Shown: positions 1 through 9,806 of the stretch, one piece after another
Layout: the number at the start of each line of letters is the position of its first letter
How positions within the stretch are numbered: position 1 is the stretch's first letter
NCBI GenBank assembly: GCA_951812925.1
Contig: OX638368.1
Location: forward strand, 9,441,994 to 9,505,993
Source of the DNA: Calliopum simillimum
Lineage: Eukaryota > Arthropoda > Insecta > Diptera > Lauxaniidae
Reading direction: 5' to 3'
Length of the DNA: 64,000 nt
Position numbers and translations under genes: made by a program
The notes under the pieces: generated by a model
What the model was told of the DNA's origin: nothing
Seen by the model: only the letters and a program-made list of their open reading frames with translations
The model's database searches: none

Positions 1-518
1 ATAGTTATCCAGATTTTTCAAGTGTTTCTTCGCAGCATAGATTTTTTTTTGTATTTCTGCTAATTCAGCTAAATCTTTTTCACGATTATTACTGGGAATA
101 GCTTCAGTGGTCGAAGATATTTCTGATATAGTAGGTATATCAAATTCACTTGTGGTAGCATTGCCATGCTTAGTTGTTTCTATAGCGGTCGACTCTGCTG
201 CAGCTTTTTTACCTTTGCCTTTTTTAATATTCGCAGCAGCATCAGCATTTACGTCCAGCGTCTTTTTTGCCTTCTCAAGAAGATCTTCTGCAAATACATC
301 AGTTATGGAGTTTATAACCGGTACACTAGGATTGGCACCAGTTGTAGTCGTTGGTGTTTGATGTTCTTCGGCAGTATCATTGTCTGTTTTCTTAGCTGCA
401 GCAGATTTTTTATCTTTTTTCAAAGTCTTTCGCTCTTTTTTGCTACTCGTTGTAGATGAAGACGAAGCAGCGGTTGTTGGTTCATCACGCAGATTTGATT
501 TTCGTTTTCTGGAAGAGG
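1..518 (-). CDS. Nab2: Nab2/ZC3H14-like poly(A) RNA-binding protein, third visible coding exon (continues off the left edge)
   Basis: Reading the minus strand from the acceptor at 520-519 (a pyrimidine-rich tract ending in AACAG) gives 172 codons plus a split codon with no stop. The exon runs off the window at position 1. It starts in phase 1, which exactly fits the phase-1 donor at 3297. The protein is low complexity: it opens with the basic run ASSRKRKSNLRDE, then Ser/Thr and Lys-rich tracts (TTSSKKERKTLKKDKK), an acidic/amphipathic patch (DVFAEDLLEKAKK) and near the edge a helical segment (AEIQKKIYAAKKHLKNL). This is the kind of linker that follows the N-terminal fold in Nab2/ZC3H14; the CCCH zinc fingers that bind poly(A) would lie outside the window. 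Identification rests mainly on the upstream exon. A plus-strand ORF here is a shadow. Confidence 0.8.
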
Positions 519-1015
519 CTGTTGAGAGAGAAAATTATATGATATAACAGAGTAAAAGTAGAAAGATGGAAATCTTAAAAAAATTATTGCAAAAATAAGA
601 TTTTCAGCCCAAAATTGAGTTAAAAATCTGCGGAAACGGCAGTTCTAGTGAAAGTTGTAACATTTTTAACAAATTTTCATGCAGATATCTTTTCTGGTTT
701 CCGATACATATTGGTCTAACAGCGTCTAAATATAGTCCATGGAATTGCAAAGTAGAGCAAAAGTCACTTTGAAAAGGCAGTTGGAGGAGAAGAATCAAAA
801 TTCTGGAAGCCGAGGAGAGAAATCGATATCATCTTATTCGATGATACAGATTGTTTCAGAATATTAGACACAAGTGTTCCCCTTCCATTTTCAGTTTAAA
901 ATAAAAAGAAATTATGAATAGCATTATCATGAATTTACCTAGAAATTTCTTTCTCGAGAAGGAGCATATGCAATCGTGAAAATTTTGAGAATAGAAATTC
1001 CTTTTTTAGCAGGTA

Positions 1016-1904
1016 CTAGGTGTACAAATATGAAACCGGTAATGACATCTAGCGGTCGATAGCCGTATATGTATGAGCTTCCGAACCGTACCAAATGTCT
1101 TAATCGTTCATTCTGTCATCTGTCAACAATATTCAGTTCACAATTTGTCAAGTTTCATACGACAACGCGTTTTTTCCGCTCGTAAAGATGTCGAATTTTG
1201 TGCCCGAAAACTCTCATTTGCGGGAAGCATTGATTTTCTGTTTCCATTTAAAAAACAGAAAAGGTTTTCTCCATCGAATCATCACTGGCGATGAAAAGTA
1301 GATTTATTTCAACAATCCCAAACGAAAAAAATCATATTTGAGCCCCGGCCAACGACCAAGACCAAATCGCTTCGGCCGAAAGACAATGCTGTGTATTTTC
1401 TGGGATCAGCGTGGTGTTATTTGGTATGAGCTACTAAAACCAGGTGAAACAGTTACTGGTGCACGCTTCCATCAACAATTGATCGCTTTGAACCGTGCTA
1501 TACGTCAGAAGAGGCCCGAATTTCAACTTCGCCATGACAAAATTGTATTCCAAGATGACAACGCATCGCCTCATCGAGCAGCGGTCAATAAAAACTTGGT
1601 AGAATCGTACAACTGGGAGCCCCTGCCCCACCCGCCGTACTCACCGGACCTGGCGCCGTCCGATTACTATTTGTTTTCATCGATGGGACACGCACTCAAC
1701 GATTCGCACTTCAATTTTTACGAGGAAGTGCAAAAATGGCTCGATGAATGGATAGCCTCAAAAAACGAAAAAATTTTTTGGCGAGGAATCTATAAATTGC
1801 TAGCGAGGGGAATTACTTTGAAGATTAAATTTGGAACCATTTTCGCAAAATAAACGTGTTTTTTTTTTAAATAAAAATTACCGGTTTCATATTTGTACAC
1901 CTAG
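1016..1904 (+). mobile_element. Internally deleted, dead mariner element (rosa-like), in Nab2 intron
   Basis: Perfect 27-bp terminal inverted repeats beginning CTAGGTGTACAAATATG lie at 1016-1042 and 1878-1904, flanked by TA on both sides (1014-1015 and 1905-1906), the mariner target duplication. The element is 889 bp, against about 1.3 kb for an intact mariner. It lies on the strand opposite to the host gene. The transposase reading frame begins at 1188 and shows a deletion fusing the N terminus (MSNFVPENSHLREALIFCF) to the TGDEK region, removing most of the helix-turn-helix part. Confidence 0.93.
1188..1853 (+). pseudogene. mariner transposase pseudogene (D34D), deleted and with a nonsense codon
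   Basis: One frame runs from ATG 1188 to TAA at 1851-1853 and is interrupted once by TAG at 1299-1301. That stop sits where the conserved Trp of the TGDEKW motif belongs. The first catalytic Asp is in TGDE, the second in FQDDNASPH and the third in YSPDLAPSDY, with 34 residues between the last two, which is the mariner D34D signature. About 130 residues are missing after residue 23 or so, between HLKN and RKGFLHRI. Near the end, the sequence after GIYKL jumps to a piece in a shifted frame (GCTAGCGAGGGGAATTAC would read ASEGNY in mariner), so a second small deletion is likely. It cannot encode an active enzyme. Confidence 0.9.
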
Positions 1905-2758
1905 TATACTTTTTTCTCTTATTTTTTTCCAATTTTCATTCAATTTGCGCCAAAGCACTTCTATGCAGCCATGGTGTTTTTTATTAAATTTGACAGCCAA
2001 GGTTAAAAAAGAAAAACAAAATATAATCATCTAAATTCAACTAAAAACAACCATAGCAATGCAAAATTACAAATTGGTGATGGTCTACGAGTTCGGCCAA
2101 ATAAATCTCCAAACCTTCAATCAAAAGAGTGAAGTGAAAAGTAACAATGCTATTTTCATTGATAATTTTGAGTCAAGTTTACTTTAGTGGCACCTCTTAT
2201 TTCATATTTTAAACATAGTTTATTAATCGCTTGGATCAATTTTCGGGGGTATAACCATTGGAAGATGTGACTGTGGCTTTAAGAAAAACCTGCATAAATT
2301 GGAAACGCTTGGATGGATATGAAAATGTCATATGAAAGATACTTTAAAAGCTATAAAACTCTCATACAAAAGTTTTTAATTTGTCATGCATTAATTATTC
2401 GAGCTTCGAATTCCCAGTCAAAAAGTTCATACAAAAAATTTCAAAATATTCTCTCCCCAAAATTATTGCCGAAACTTTACTTTCTAGTGAATTTTGTGCT
2501 TCCCGAATAATAACAAAATTTAACGATAAAGTATGAAAAATGTACGTTAAGTAGATAAATATTTGCATTCAGGCTTCAGAGACATATCGATATTTGCCAG
2601 AAAGATAAGAAGTCTTTTTTTCCCAATCGACAAATCACATTCAGGCATGTTCCCAATTCCGAGTTTGATCGGAGTCAAAACGGAATCAATCTTAAGGTGC
2701 TTTGTGTTTCGAAAAACAAAATGAATTTGGAATTTTATTGCAATAAATAAAAGAGTCT

Positions 2759-3122
2759 GTCTATACGGGGCGTTCCGCGTACGCGAAAACTCCTCTCTCT
2801 CTCTCAATTTACTCAATTAGCGTACGCGAAATCCAGTGAAGTTTTTTCCCCTGGGACGCATCTTCGTTACAACAGTAACTTTACATAAAAGCAGGGGTAA
2901 GTGGGCGGCCTGCGGCCGCAGCTCAGGATTTAAACCCGTCAGACATCCAACACCGGCTTCGCGGCGGCTTTCGGCCGCGGATCAGTACATAAATTAATCA
3001 AGTTCCCCGGGGGAAAAAACTTCACTGGATTTCGCGTACGCTAATTGAGTTTCGCGTACGCTAATTGAGTAAATTGAGAGAGAGAGAGGAGTTTTCGCGT
3101 ACGCGGAACGCCCCGTATAGAC
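2759..3122. mobile_element. Fold-back element with ~95-bp inverted arms and GC-rich core, in Nab2 intron
   Basis: The left arm (about 2759-2854, starting GTCTATACGGGGCGTTCCGC) is the inverse of the right arm (about 3004-3122, ending in the complement). Both arms contain a (CT)n/(AG)n run and the palindromic word CGCGTACGCG. The right arm has a 20-bp block (TTTCGCGTACGCTAATTGAG) present twice in tandem. The core (2855-3003) is unusually GC-rich for this window, with GCGGCCTGCGGCCGCAG and CGGCTTCGCGGCGGCTTTCGG. There is no ORF of note. No clear target duplication is visible. Superfamily unknown. Confidence 0.8.
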
Positions 3123-3296
3123 ATTTCCTAAATAAAATTAGCTACTGGCTTCAATCCAATTTACTGAAACGGTTTTCCGATGTGGTGTGCAATTTTTTGT
3201 GGGGCTGTTGTCCCACGAAGTGAACGAACATTTTGCTTGCGATACCAATACCACAAATTTTTGGTTTCTGTCCCATTTTTTCTCTCTTCAACTTAC

Positions 3297-3522
3297 CTCC
3301 AGATGCTGGCAGCGTTACTTCTTGCAATTTTTGCAAAACTTCATGCAGCCACGTTACAAACAATTCCGTTTGTGTGCCCAAGAAAAGATTGAGATCGGTA
3401 ATCATTTGCTGCTTGGATCGCTTATTGGCCACCATAATCATAACATAGTCGGGAAGTTCATCATCTATGTAACCAGCGGAACCACCAGTACCGAGTTCTA
3501 ATAGTTTAGCCTTGACGGCGCT
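3297..3522 (-). CDS. Nab2: Nab2/ZC3H14-like protein, coding exon 2 (PWI-like N-terminal domain)
   Basis: The exon runs from the acceptor at 3524-3523 to the GTAAGT donor at 3296-3291. It encodes 75 residues plus one base. The peptide includes YIDDELPDYVMIMVANKRS and LFVTWLHEVLQKLQEVTLPA. The pattern D-[DE]-E-L-P-D-Y-[IV]-M-[IV]-M-V-A-N-K followed by a DLxLFLG and WLHxVLxKL helix is the signature of the N-terminal PWI-like fold of Nab2 and vertebrate ZC3H14, nuclear poly(A) RNA-binding proteins that limit poly(A) tail length and take part in mRNP export. Assignment by motif is strong. Compared with the vertebrate form there are a few extra small residues (GTGGSAG) before the YIDDELP helix. The following intron is 2778 nt and holds two mobile elements. 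Confidence 0.9.
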
Positions 3523-3623
3523 CTAAATAAAATGTTCAAAGAAACACATAATTAATATTAATAAATGCATAATTTTTAATAAAAAAAATTGATTTTTCCT
3601 GCATTATCATTTGCAACACGTAC

Positions 3624-3662
3624 TCGCATTTTTTGCCCAATTTCACTGCCGAAGTTTTCCAT
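3624..3662 (-). CDS. Nab2: Nab2/ZC3H14-like protein, first coding exon with start codon
   Basis: A 13-codon exon on the minus strand reads MENFGSEIGQKMR and ends at a GTACGT donor (3623-3618). After splicing it joins in phase 0 to SAVKAKLLEL of the next exon, giving IGQKMRSAVKAKLLEL, the expected first helix of the Nab2/ZC3H14 N-terminal fold. The intron is 101 nt. The ATG at 3662 is the first in frame and is preceded by A-rich sequence (AAAATAAAAA), consistent with a fly start context. It is too short to be found as an open reading frame. The 5' UTR and promoter would lie just to the right, within about 3663-3900. Confidence 0.85.
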
Positions 3663-4766
3663 TTTTTATTTTCGTTTCTCCTATATTCTTTTATTCTAAT
3701 TTATTTTCACTTAATACTTTACATAAATATTCAATAATTTCACAATTTAATATTTTTTTTTTATATTTTGCTTTCTAATATTTTTCGCAAGCCATGTAAT
3801 GAGAATAATTTTCATTAAACTTTTGACAACTTTAGCAACAACAAGAAACTACATTTTGACAGTAGAGTTGGTCATATGTGCTCAAGTGAGACAGATATAT
3901 ATATGCGTCAAAAAATACAGTAAGGCCTCAGTTGACAGGTTGTAAATATTATAAGCTGTGTTTAACAATTACCAAAGAAAAAAAACAAAGAGCGCTTTTA
4001 AGGGGGTACACACTAGCGTCAGATATGGCCGCTTGAGAAGGCGTGACACCGCCCTAAATTTTAAATTTAATCTGGTTATACCTCGCAAATCATACAAGAT
4101 ATTTTGATGAAATTTGGTAGGCAGGTAGTGCTTAGCAATACCTTGTAAGAAATATGAATATCATCGGTGAAGTGTCACGCTCACTATTTAACCATTAAAT
4201 GTTTTGATTTAATATTACTCAAAAACAACTTCAACAATTTTAATGAAAATTTAGGAGATATTACCCATGAAGATAAGGATTTATATGTGATATGCCATTG
4301 GATTGGGAAAATTCGTTGATGGGGTTGGCACCGCTCACGAAAATATAGTACGTTTTAAAAAAAAAACTAATTAACTGTGGAGAGTCTACTTGAAATAAGG
4401 AACCACTCAATTGAAAGTGGACAAAATATCACTAGTGGACGTAGCCTCTCCCTTACTAGCTCTCAAACTGTATAAGATTTTTTGATGAAAATTGGTATAT
4501 GCATGTGAACCATTAATACTTTAATTGATAAGCAAAAAAAAAATTCGGTGTCATTCGATTTGTATTTATAAAAGTATTAACGCGGACATCTTAAAATTGC
4601 AAAAATTTTGTCATATGTGAGTGAAAACAGAAATTATTCATATGCCATCCCCCTGAAACGAGTATTTATAAATAAATTTTTGAATCACAATTGCTGTTTC
4701 GGTGAGTTTTCTTTGCTTATTCATACTTTTCAAAAATAATTGATACCTGCATACAGCGTTGTTTGA
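3663..4766. other. Nab2 upstream region and intergenic sequence
   Basis: No gene is recognisable. The first 250 bases should hold the Nab2 5' UTR and promoter but no clear core element stands out. From about 4010 the sequence resembles decayed fly repeat DNA, with words such as TTTGATGAAA(A/T)TTGGTA repeated at about 4101 and 4480. Confidence 0.4.
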
Positions 4767-5850
4767 ATAAGTAGGGGAATAGTGTCGCTTGCGGGCATGG
4801 GTTGGTTGTGGTAGAATTAGAACTAGAACATGGCTGGGATCCCGTCGCCAAATGTCACCGCGGCATATAAGACCTATAGAAGTCAGTCCATAGGCGCATG
4901 GCACCAATGAATGCAAGTATGTCCCTTGGAGGTAAGGCACCTACCTCAGAAGTAGAGGGTTACGCGTTAGATAAGTAACAAAGTTTGTGTCTGGTCACAG
5001 TGACATAGGATGGGTTACCCCCGTAACTTTTGACAGAAAACATATACGGCTGTTCTGACAAATGTTAAGTGCGTGTTATGGCAACACGAAGTTTTTGTGC
5101 ATATACCGGAGCAAACAGACGCATTTGCTTTGTGCTGATTAGAAAACAATTTTTGAATTTTCTTTTCAATCATTTTCCAAGTGTGATAAATCAAAGTGAA
5201 TCAATCGAAAAGCTGAATGCAATCTATATTCACGCAGTAAATTTATTATATTTTGAGATTCAAAGCCGAATCCAATCAAAATGTTCACGCAAAAGAATTT
5301 GCTTATTGCTTTTCAAAGTGGCTGTCAAAGTCGGTTGTGGGCACTTGGCTTTTTTTATTTAAAGTGTGTGTTTTACTGAAAAATCGTCGTGGATGCCAAC
5401 TTTACTAATTTAAATCATGTTTTTATTCCTTTTAATGCTTTTTTAGTGGAATGGAAAGAATCAATAGGCCCTGTAAAGGTACGTATTGCAGAAAAAAAGT
5501 TATTTTCATTAAGTTTAGGTGTTGAGGTGTCATACCACTTTGCAAAACATCTCGGTATTGAGTTTCCAGACATGTAGACCGAGGAGCAGATGGCAAAAGA
5601 GCAATCCCAGTGTGCCAGACGGTTCAAATCTTCGCTTTTTTATCCGTTACGGATCCGTTACTGATCCGTTGGCGGGAGAGACTCCCAAAAAAAAGCGAAT
5701 TGTTTTTTTTTTTTTTTGGAATTTCTCCCGCAAACGGTAACGGATCCGTAACGGGTAAAAAAGCGGAGATATGAACCGTCTGGCACACTGGGATGTCATA
5801 TTTTCCCTTTTTTTTGCGGATTCTCTAAGGGTGCCCATAACCGACCCAAG
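4767..5850 (+). mobile_element. Relic DNA element copy 1 (pogo/CENPB-like coding trace), with nested insertions
   Basis: This matches, in opposite orientation, the sequence at about 59043-59775. Shared blocks include ACGGCTGTTCTGACAAAT, AAAGCTGAATGCAATCTATA and TTCACGCAGTAAATTTATTA. The outer ends carry related inverted words: TGGGTC-N-GTGGGCACC at the right end (read on the minus strand) and GATGGGTTACCCCC at the left. The copy is interrupted by a MITE at 5604-5794 and by about 210 bases of unrelated sequence (about 4802-5009) absent from copy 2. A reading-frame trace at about 5389-5620 encodes KKLFSLSLGVEVSYHFAKH, then a UAG, then TEEQMAK. This resembles the HTH/CENPB part of pogo-like transposases, but the match is weak. 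Confidence 0.6.
5604..5794. mobile_element. Palindromic MITE, TIR CCCAGTGTGCCAGACGG
   Basis: The ends ATCCCAGTGTGCCAGACGG and its complement enclose about 190 bp that are nearly self-complementary, including KACGGATCCGTWAC blocks and a purine/T-run core. It interrupts the relic element at 4767-5850 just after the TEEQMA codons, at a place where the second copy (59043-59775) has no such insert. No exact target duplication is seen, so the superfamily is open. Confidence 0.8.
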
Positions 5851-6082
5851 TTTTTTTTTTTTTTTTTTTTTTTGTCAAAAATTATCAATGTTGCATTACC
5901 CATGCCTAGCAATATAAATACCCGAGGATTTTGCTCTGGTATTATTTTTTGTTAAAATACAAGGTTGCGAAAATCGCACAATATTTTTGTAAATTTCTCA
6001 GAAAGATTGCTTTTTTTAAAACTCCAACTTTCTTTCAGATTTTTCGAAACATATTATAATTTTTCAAAATTAACAGCCTCAC

Positions 6083-7000
6083 CGACTCACCGTTCATAAG
6101 TTATCGCAATTTGGAAATTACCGCAATAGTATATACACGTCAAAAGAAACACGGCTATTATTCAAATTTAATTTGCAGCCTGATTCTGTGATTTCTTGAT
6201 AAAATTTTTGTCAAGAAATTTTATCAAGATTTTTAAACGGTCAAGTTGGCTACATTTTAATTGTATACGTTTTATAATAATAGAATTTAGAAAATCAATT
6301 TTCAACAGAGCGCTTAGCTCAGATAGTAGGATCGCCAACAAGCAACGCAGAGGACGTAGGTTCAATTCTCCATGCGAACTTGAAAATTTTTTTAATGTTT
6401 TTTCATGTTATTTCTTTTTCTTGTTTTTTTTCCTTGGTTTCTTTTTTTTTTAAATTTTTTCCAGTTTGGAAACTTTATTCCACCAAATTTCATCTACTTA
6501 ATGCTGTTCTACCGCATGCACGGAACGTGATACAGACGACTGGCTCATAGGAAGGTTGCACTTATTTCCGAAACATTTTTAACAAGATCCATGTCCAATG
6601 TAACGTTCCCAAAATACGAGCGGACAGTGGTATATCATCCGGCTTTGAATCATCCACAAGACTACAACACAAGATTGCAGGAAATCTAAAATTTTGTGTA
6701 AACTCCTTTTGTGGAAAGGAACATAGATCACTATTAACGCAAAGGAATCGCTTTTGATATCTTGTTATTTTGTTCTCAGGGTTTTCTTCTTTGTCGTGTA
6801 TCAAAATTGCGTATACAATTCAAATAAATTTAGCCAACTTGACCGTTTAAAAATCTTGATAAAATTACTTGACAAAAATTTTATCAAGAAATGACAGAAT
6901 CAGGCTGTAAATTAAATTTAAATAATAGCCGTGTTTCTTTTGACGCGTATATACAATTGTGGTGATTTTCAAATTGCGATAACTTATGAACGGTGAGTCG
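6083..7000. mobile_element. Long-TIR element (~190-bp inverted arms) with tRNA-like insert
   Basis: The left arm (6083-6274, starting CGACTCACCGTTCATAAG) and right arm (6806-7000, ending in its complement) are inverted copies of each other with some divergence. The arms contain a self-complementary block (TTGATAAAATTTTTGTCAAG). The middle holds a tRNA-like segment (6307-6378), T-rich sequence and no convincing ORF. A third, solo arm lies at 7250-7335. Non-autonomous DNA transposon; superfamily not recognised. Confidence 0.75.
6307..6378 (+). pseudogene. tRNA-like segment (tRNA pseudogene or SINE head)
   Basis: The sequence contains an A-box-like TAGCTCAGATAGTAG at 6315-6329 and a B-box-like GGTTCAATTCT at 6359-6369, spaced about as in a tRNA gene. 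The first bases are GAGCGCT and the last ATGCGAACT. The acceptor and T stems do not pair well, so it is unlikely to be a working tRNA. It is followed by T-rich runs that could end RNA polymerase III transcription. It sits inside the long-TIR element at 6083-7000. Confidence 0.5.
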
Positions 7001-7249
7001 TAGGATAAAAAGTCCAAGGGTCTTTTTCATTGAGAACCACATGCTCTACAAACAATTTTAATCTTTTGTAAAAAAAATAAAATAATTATTTAGAAGTTAT
7101 TTAAAAAAAGGTGATTTTTAGCGGTTTAACAGCGCTTAACCAGTTTTTATAGAATAACTCCTAAAAGATAATCTTTTTTAAAAATAAAATGAAAAGTTTT
7201 TGAAGAGAACGTGATTCTCCATTAAAAATTTCCTTAGAGTTTTACTGTG

Positions 7250-7335
7250 CGACTCACTGTTCGTGAGTTATCGCAATTTAAAAATATCCGCAATTGTGTA
7301 TACGCGTCAAAAAAACACGTCTATTTTTTATGCAT
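7250..7335. repeat. Solo terminal arm of the 6083-7000 element
   Basis: The sequence CGACTCACTGTTCGTGAGTT followed by ATCGCAATTTAAAAATATCCG and GTATACGCGTCAAAA matches the left arm of the neighbouring element, with scattered differences. No partner arm is seen downstream. Confidence 0.65.
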
Positions 7336-7479
7336 ATTTAGAACTTCTTAAACACCCTACTCCGCTATTATAGCGCCATCTACTGTAAAATAATATCGTA
7401 ACTATTGCAAATTCACAATAGTAGACGACCTCCAAACAACCTTTTGACGTTCAACACATACAAATTTCTTCCCCCCTCC

Positions 7480-7614
7480 CAAATTTAATTTTCTCTTTGG
7501 AGAATAGTCGACGTTCTACAAAGTTGTCTTGTGTCCACCCTCCAGTGAAGCAGCAGAGCTCCGGAATTTAGAAAAAAGAATTAAGTGTTTTTTTGGAATT
7601 TTTGCAAAGAAGTA
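7480..7614 (+). promoter_or_regulatory. Possible non-coding first exon or promoter (candidate for Ald)
   Basis: This short stretch is free of the surrounding repeats and more balanced in composition. It has an initiator-like CCAGTGAAG near 7541 and ends in a good donor-like AGAAGTAAGTG near 7610-7614. Fly aldolase genes have non-coding upstream exons, and the Ald start-codon exon here begins at an acceptor (21870), so some upstream exon must exist. This is only a guess at where it lies. Confidence 0.2.
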
Positions 7615-8177
7615 AGTGATATTTAAAGAAAAATAAAAAAATAACAATTACATTTTAAAAGATATAAATAAAAAAAAAAGAAATAAAATGCAAAATACAA
7701 AGTGACGAAGTAACACAAATGAAAAGTGTGGAGCACGGCACGATTTCATAATGCGAATTTGGTAGCAACGTCATTTCACCGTTTTATCGGTCAGGTCATT
7801 GTCCATTTTATGTAAAATTGGGACAGTGATTTTTTTTAACAGTAATTTTCTACTTAAATTTATTTTATTTTTTTTTATTTTAATTTTGTAATATAATTTT
7901 TTTGGTTAAAATATTAACTTTTATGGGGCAAAATATTCGATTTGGTATTGCGTTGTTGTTGGATTTCTAGAGAGAGATGTTGAACGGAGATGATTGAATG
8001 GGTTATTCCCTTAGTTTGAGTTGAGTTATGAAATTTGTTTCCGAAAAATGAAAAAGTTTAGAGTTTTTTTTTTTTGTGGAATAGAGAAATTTGTAAAGAA
8101 TATTTGATGTAAGACGGTATACCGCGGTAGTCCTGAACCAAAATATAGTTTTGAATCAAGGTTTCCTTTATAAAAAA

Positions 8178-9553
8178 GCGAGTTAGAGGGACTCTTAAAA
8201 ACGATATCTGCTTAATATTTTTTCATTATGAGAAAATCCAATGGAGCAATTTTGATTCTACTGAAAGACTATTTTGGCTAAAAAACATGTTTTTGGATCA
8301 TAACTTTTTTTTTCATTAGAAAATGGATACCCAAAAGTGCTTTAGAAATAAAGATTATGGGGGTTATCGTGAATAAATATTTCCGGGGAATTTTCTCAAA
8401 CTGCCGTGCATTCTCTATTTCAATTTAAGAAAATTTCCCGGGAATCTTGATTCACGATATAAAAATTTTGGCGCTTAAAAACTTTTTTTTTTTAGGGGTA
8501 TAGAGAATATTTGGTTCCAAAAATCGATTTTATATATTTTTCAATGACAAGGTCGGAAGAACGATTTTTTACTCAAAAGCAAAGGAACTTATGAAAAAAG
8601 TGTATAAGGAAAAAAATGCTTGGAATTGTTCAAAGAATGCGTGTGAATTTTTTCGAAATTTTTTGAACAATTTTATATTTTTTCGAAACTTGGTCAAAAA
8701 AATAAAACATAAAAAAGAATTTCAAAAATTCTGAAAAATTCACACCAATTTTTTTAAAAATTCTAAGCATTTTTTGTTATAAGAAATTTTTTCATAGATG
8801 TCTTAGTTTTGAGTGAACCTAGCATTTTGCTGACAAACTTGAGCTTAACAGCAGAAAACAAAATTTAATAAATTTTTTTAAAAAATAAAAAAATCACACG
8901 TAGGTATTTTTTGAACAATTCTAAGCATTTTTTGCCTAATAAACTTTTTTCGTTAGATGCCTCGCTTTTCAGTAAAAATTCGTTTTTCGACCGCGTAATT
9001 GAAAAACGTAAAAAATCGATTTTGGGATGCGAATATTATCTACCTCAATAAAAAAATTTTTTTTAGCGCCGAAATTTTTGTAAGAATATAGTCTTTATTT
9101 GTGTTATATGAGCTTTAGGTCAGTAAATACTTCAATTTAAATCGTTGACAAAATTCAAATTTATATTTTTCCAATCTTTCGTCTTTCATTGAAAGACATC
9201 ATCAGGGACTAAAATTTAAAACAAATTGCACAAAAACATTTCATTACAATGATATCACAATTCATGAAATAATTGAAACTTACATTAAAAATGAAAAAAA
9301 TGAACAATTACATTGAACTAATAACTGAACTGATTTAATAAATTAACAATATATGCTAAATTAAAATTTTTTGTCTTTGTTTCTAAAGAACCCTTGGGTA
9401 TCCATTTGGTAATGACAAAAAAAGTAACGACCAAAAAACATGTTTTTTTTTAGTCAAAATAGGCCTTTAGTAGAATCAAAAGTGCTCCATTGGTTTTTCT
9501 CATAATGAAAAAGAAATGATGCAGATATCGTTTATAAGAGTCCCTCTAACTTT
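8178..9553. repeat. Large (~1.4 kb) imperfect palindromic element, family F2
   Basis: The left end GAGTTAGAGGGACTCTTAAA is inverted at the right end near 9530-9550. Matching inverted blocks continue inward: AAAACATGTTTTT, ATGGATACCCAA, TTTGGCGC and the pair around TCTAAGCATTTTTTG. The right half carries an extra ~300 bases (about 9080-9380). No long ORF. Pieces of the same family occur at about 17575-18300 and 38805-39035. Confidence 0.7.
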
Positions 9554-9806
9554 TGAGTTGGTTTGGGGACTATTCTATTGTGCTTCATACAAAATCGACA
9601 CGGTCTACTGTATGCATCTGTATTGTATCTTTTTTTAATTTAATACATAGTTTTTTTTTTATTTAAACTGTTTATTTTTTTTTAATATAAATTGTTAAAA
9701 GAAAAAATCAATTTCTGTTTGATAATTTTTACTTTGCTATTATTGAAATATATCCTTCCAAGCAGTTTTGAAATTTTTATAACATTTAAAGGCAGTTTTT
9801 AATAAA

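Noticed and set aside
107..459. Two plus-strand ORFs of 84 and 97 codons at the left edge.
   Set aside because: They lie opposite the Nab2 exon on the minus strand and are hydrophobic or Cys/Phe-rich in a way typical of antisense shadows.
3151..3296. Reading the Nab2 exon on past the donor to the end of its ORF (GGKLKREKMGQ... to TAG).
   Set aside because: A GTAAGT donor at 3296 and a phase-matched downstream exon at 518 explain the end of coding; the extension has no family resemblance.
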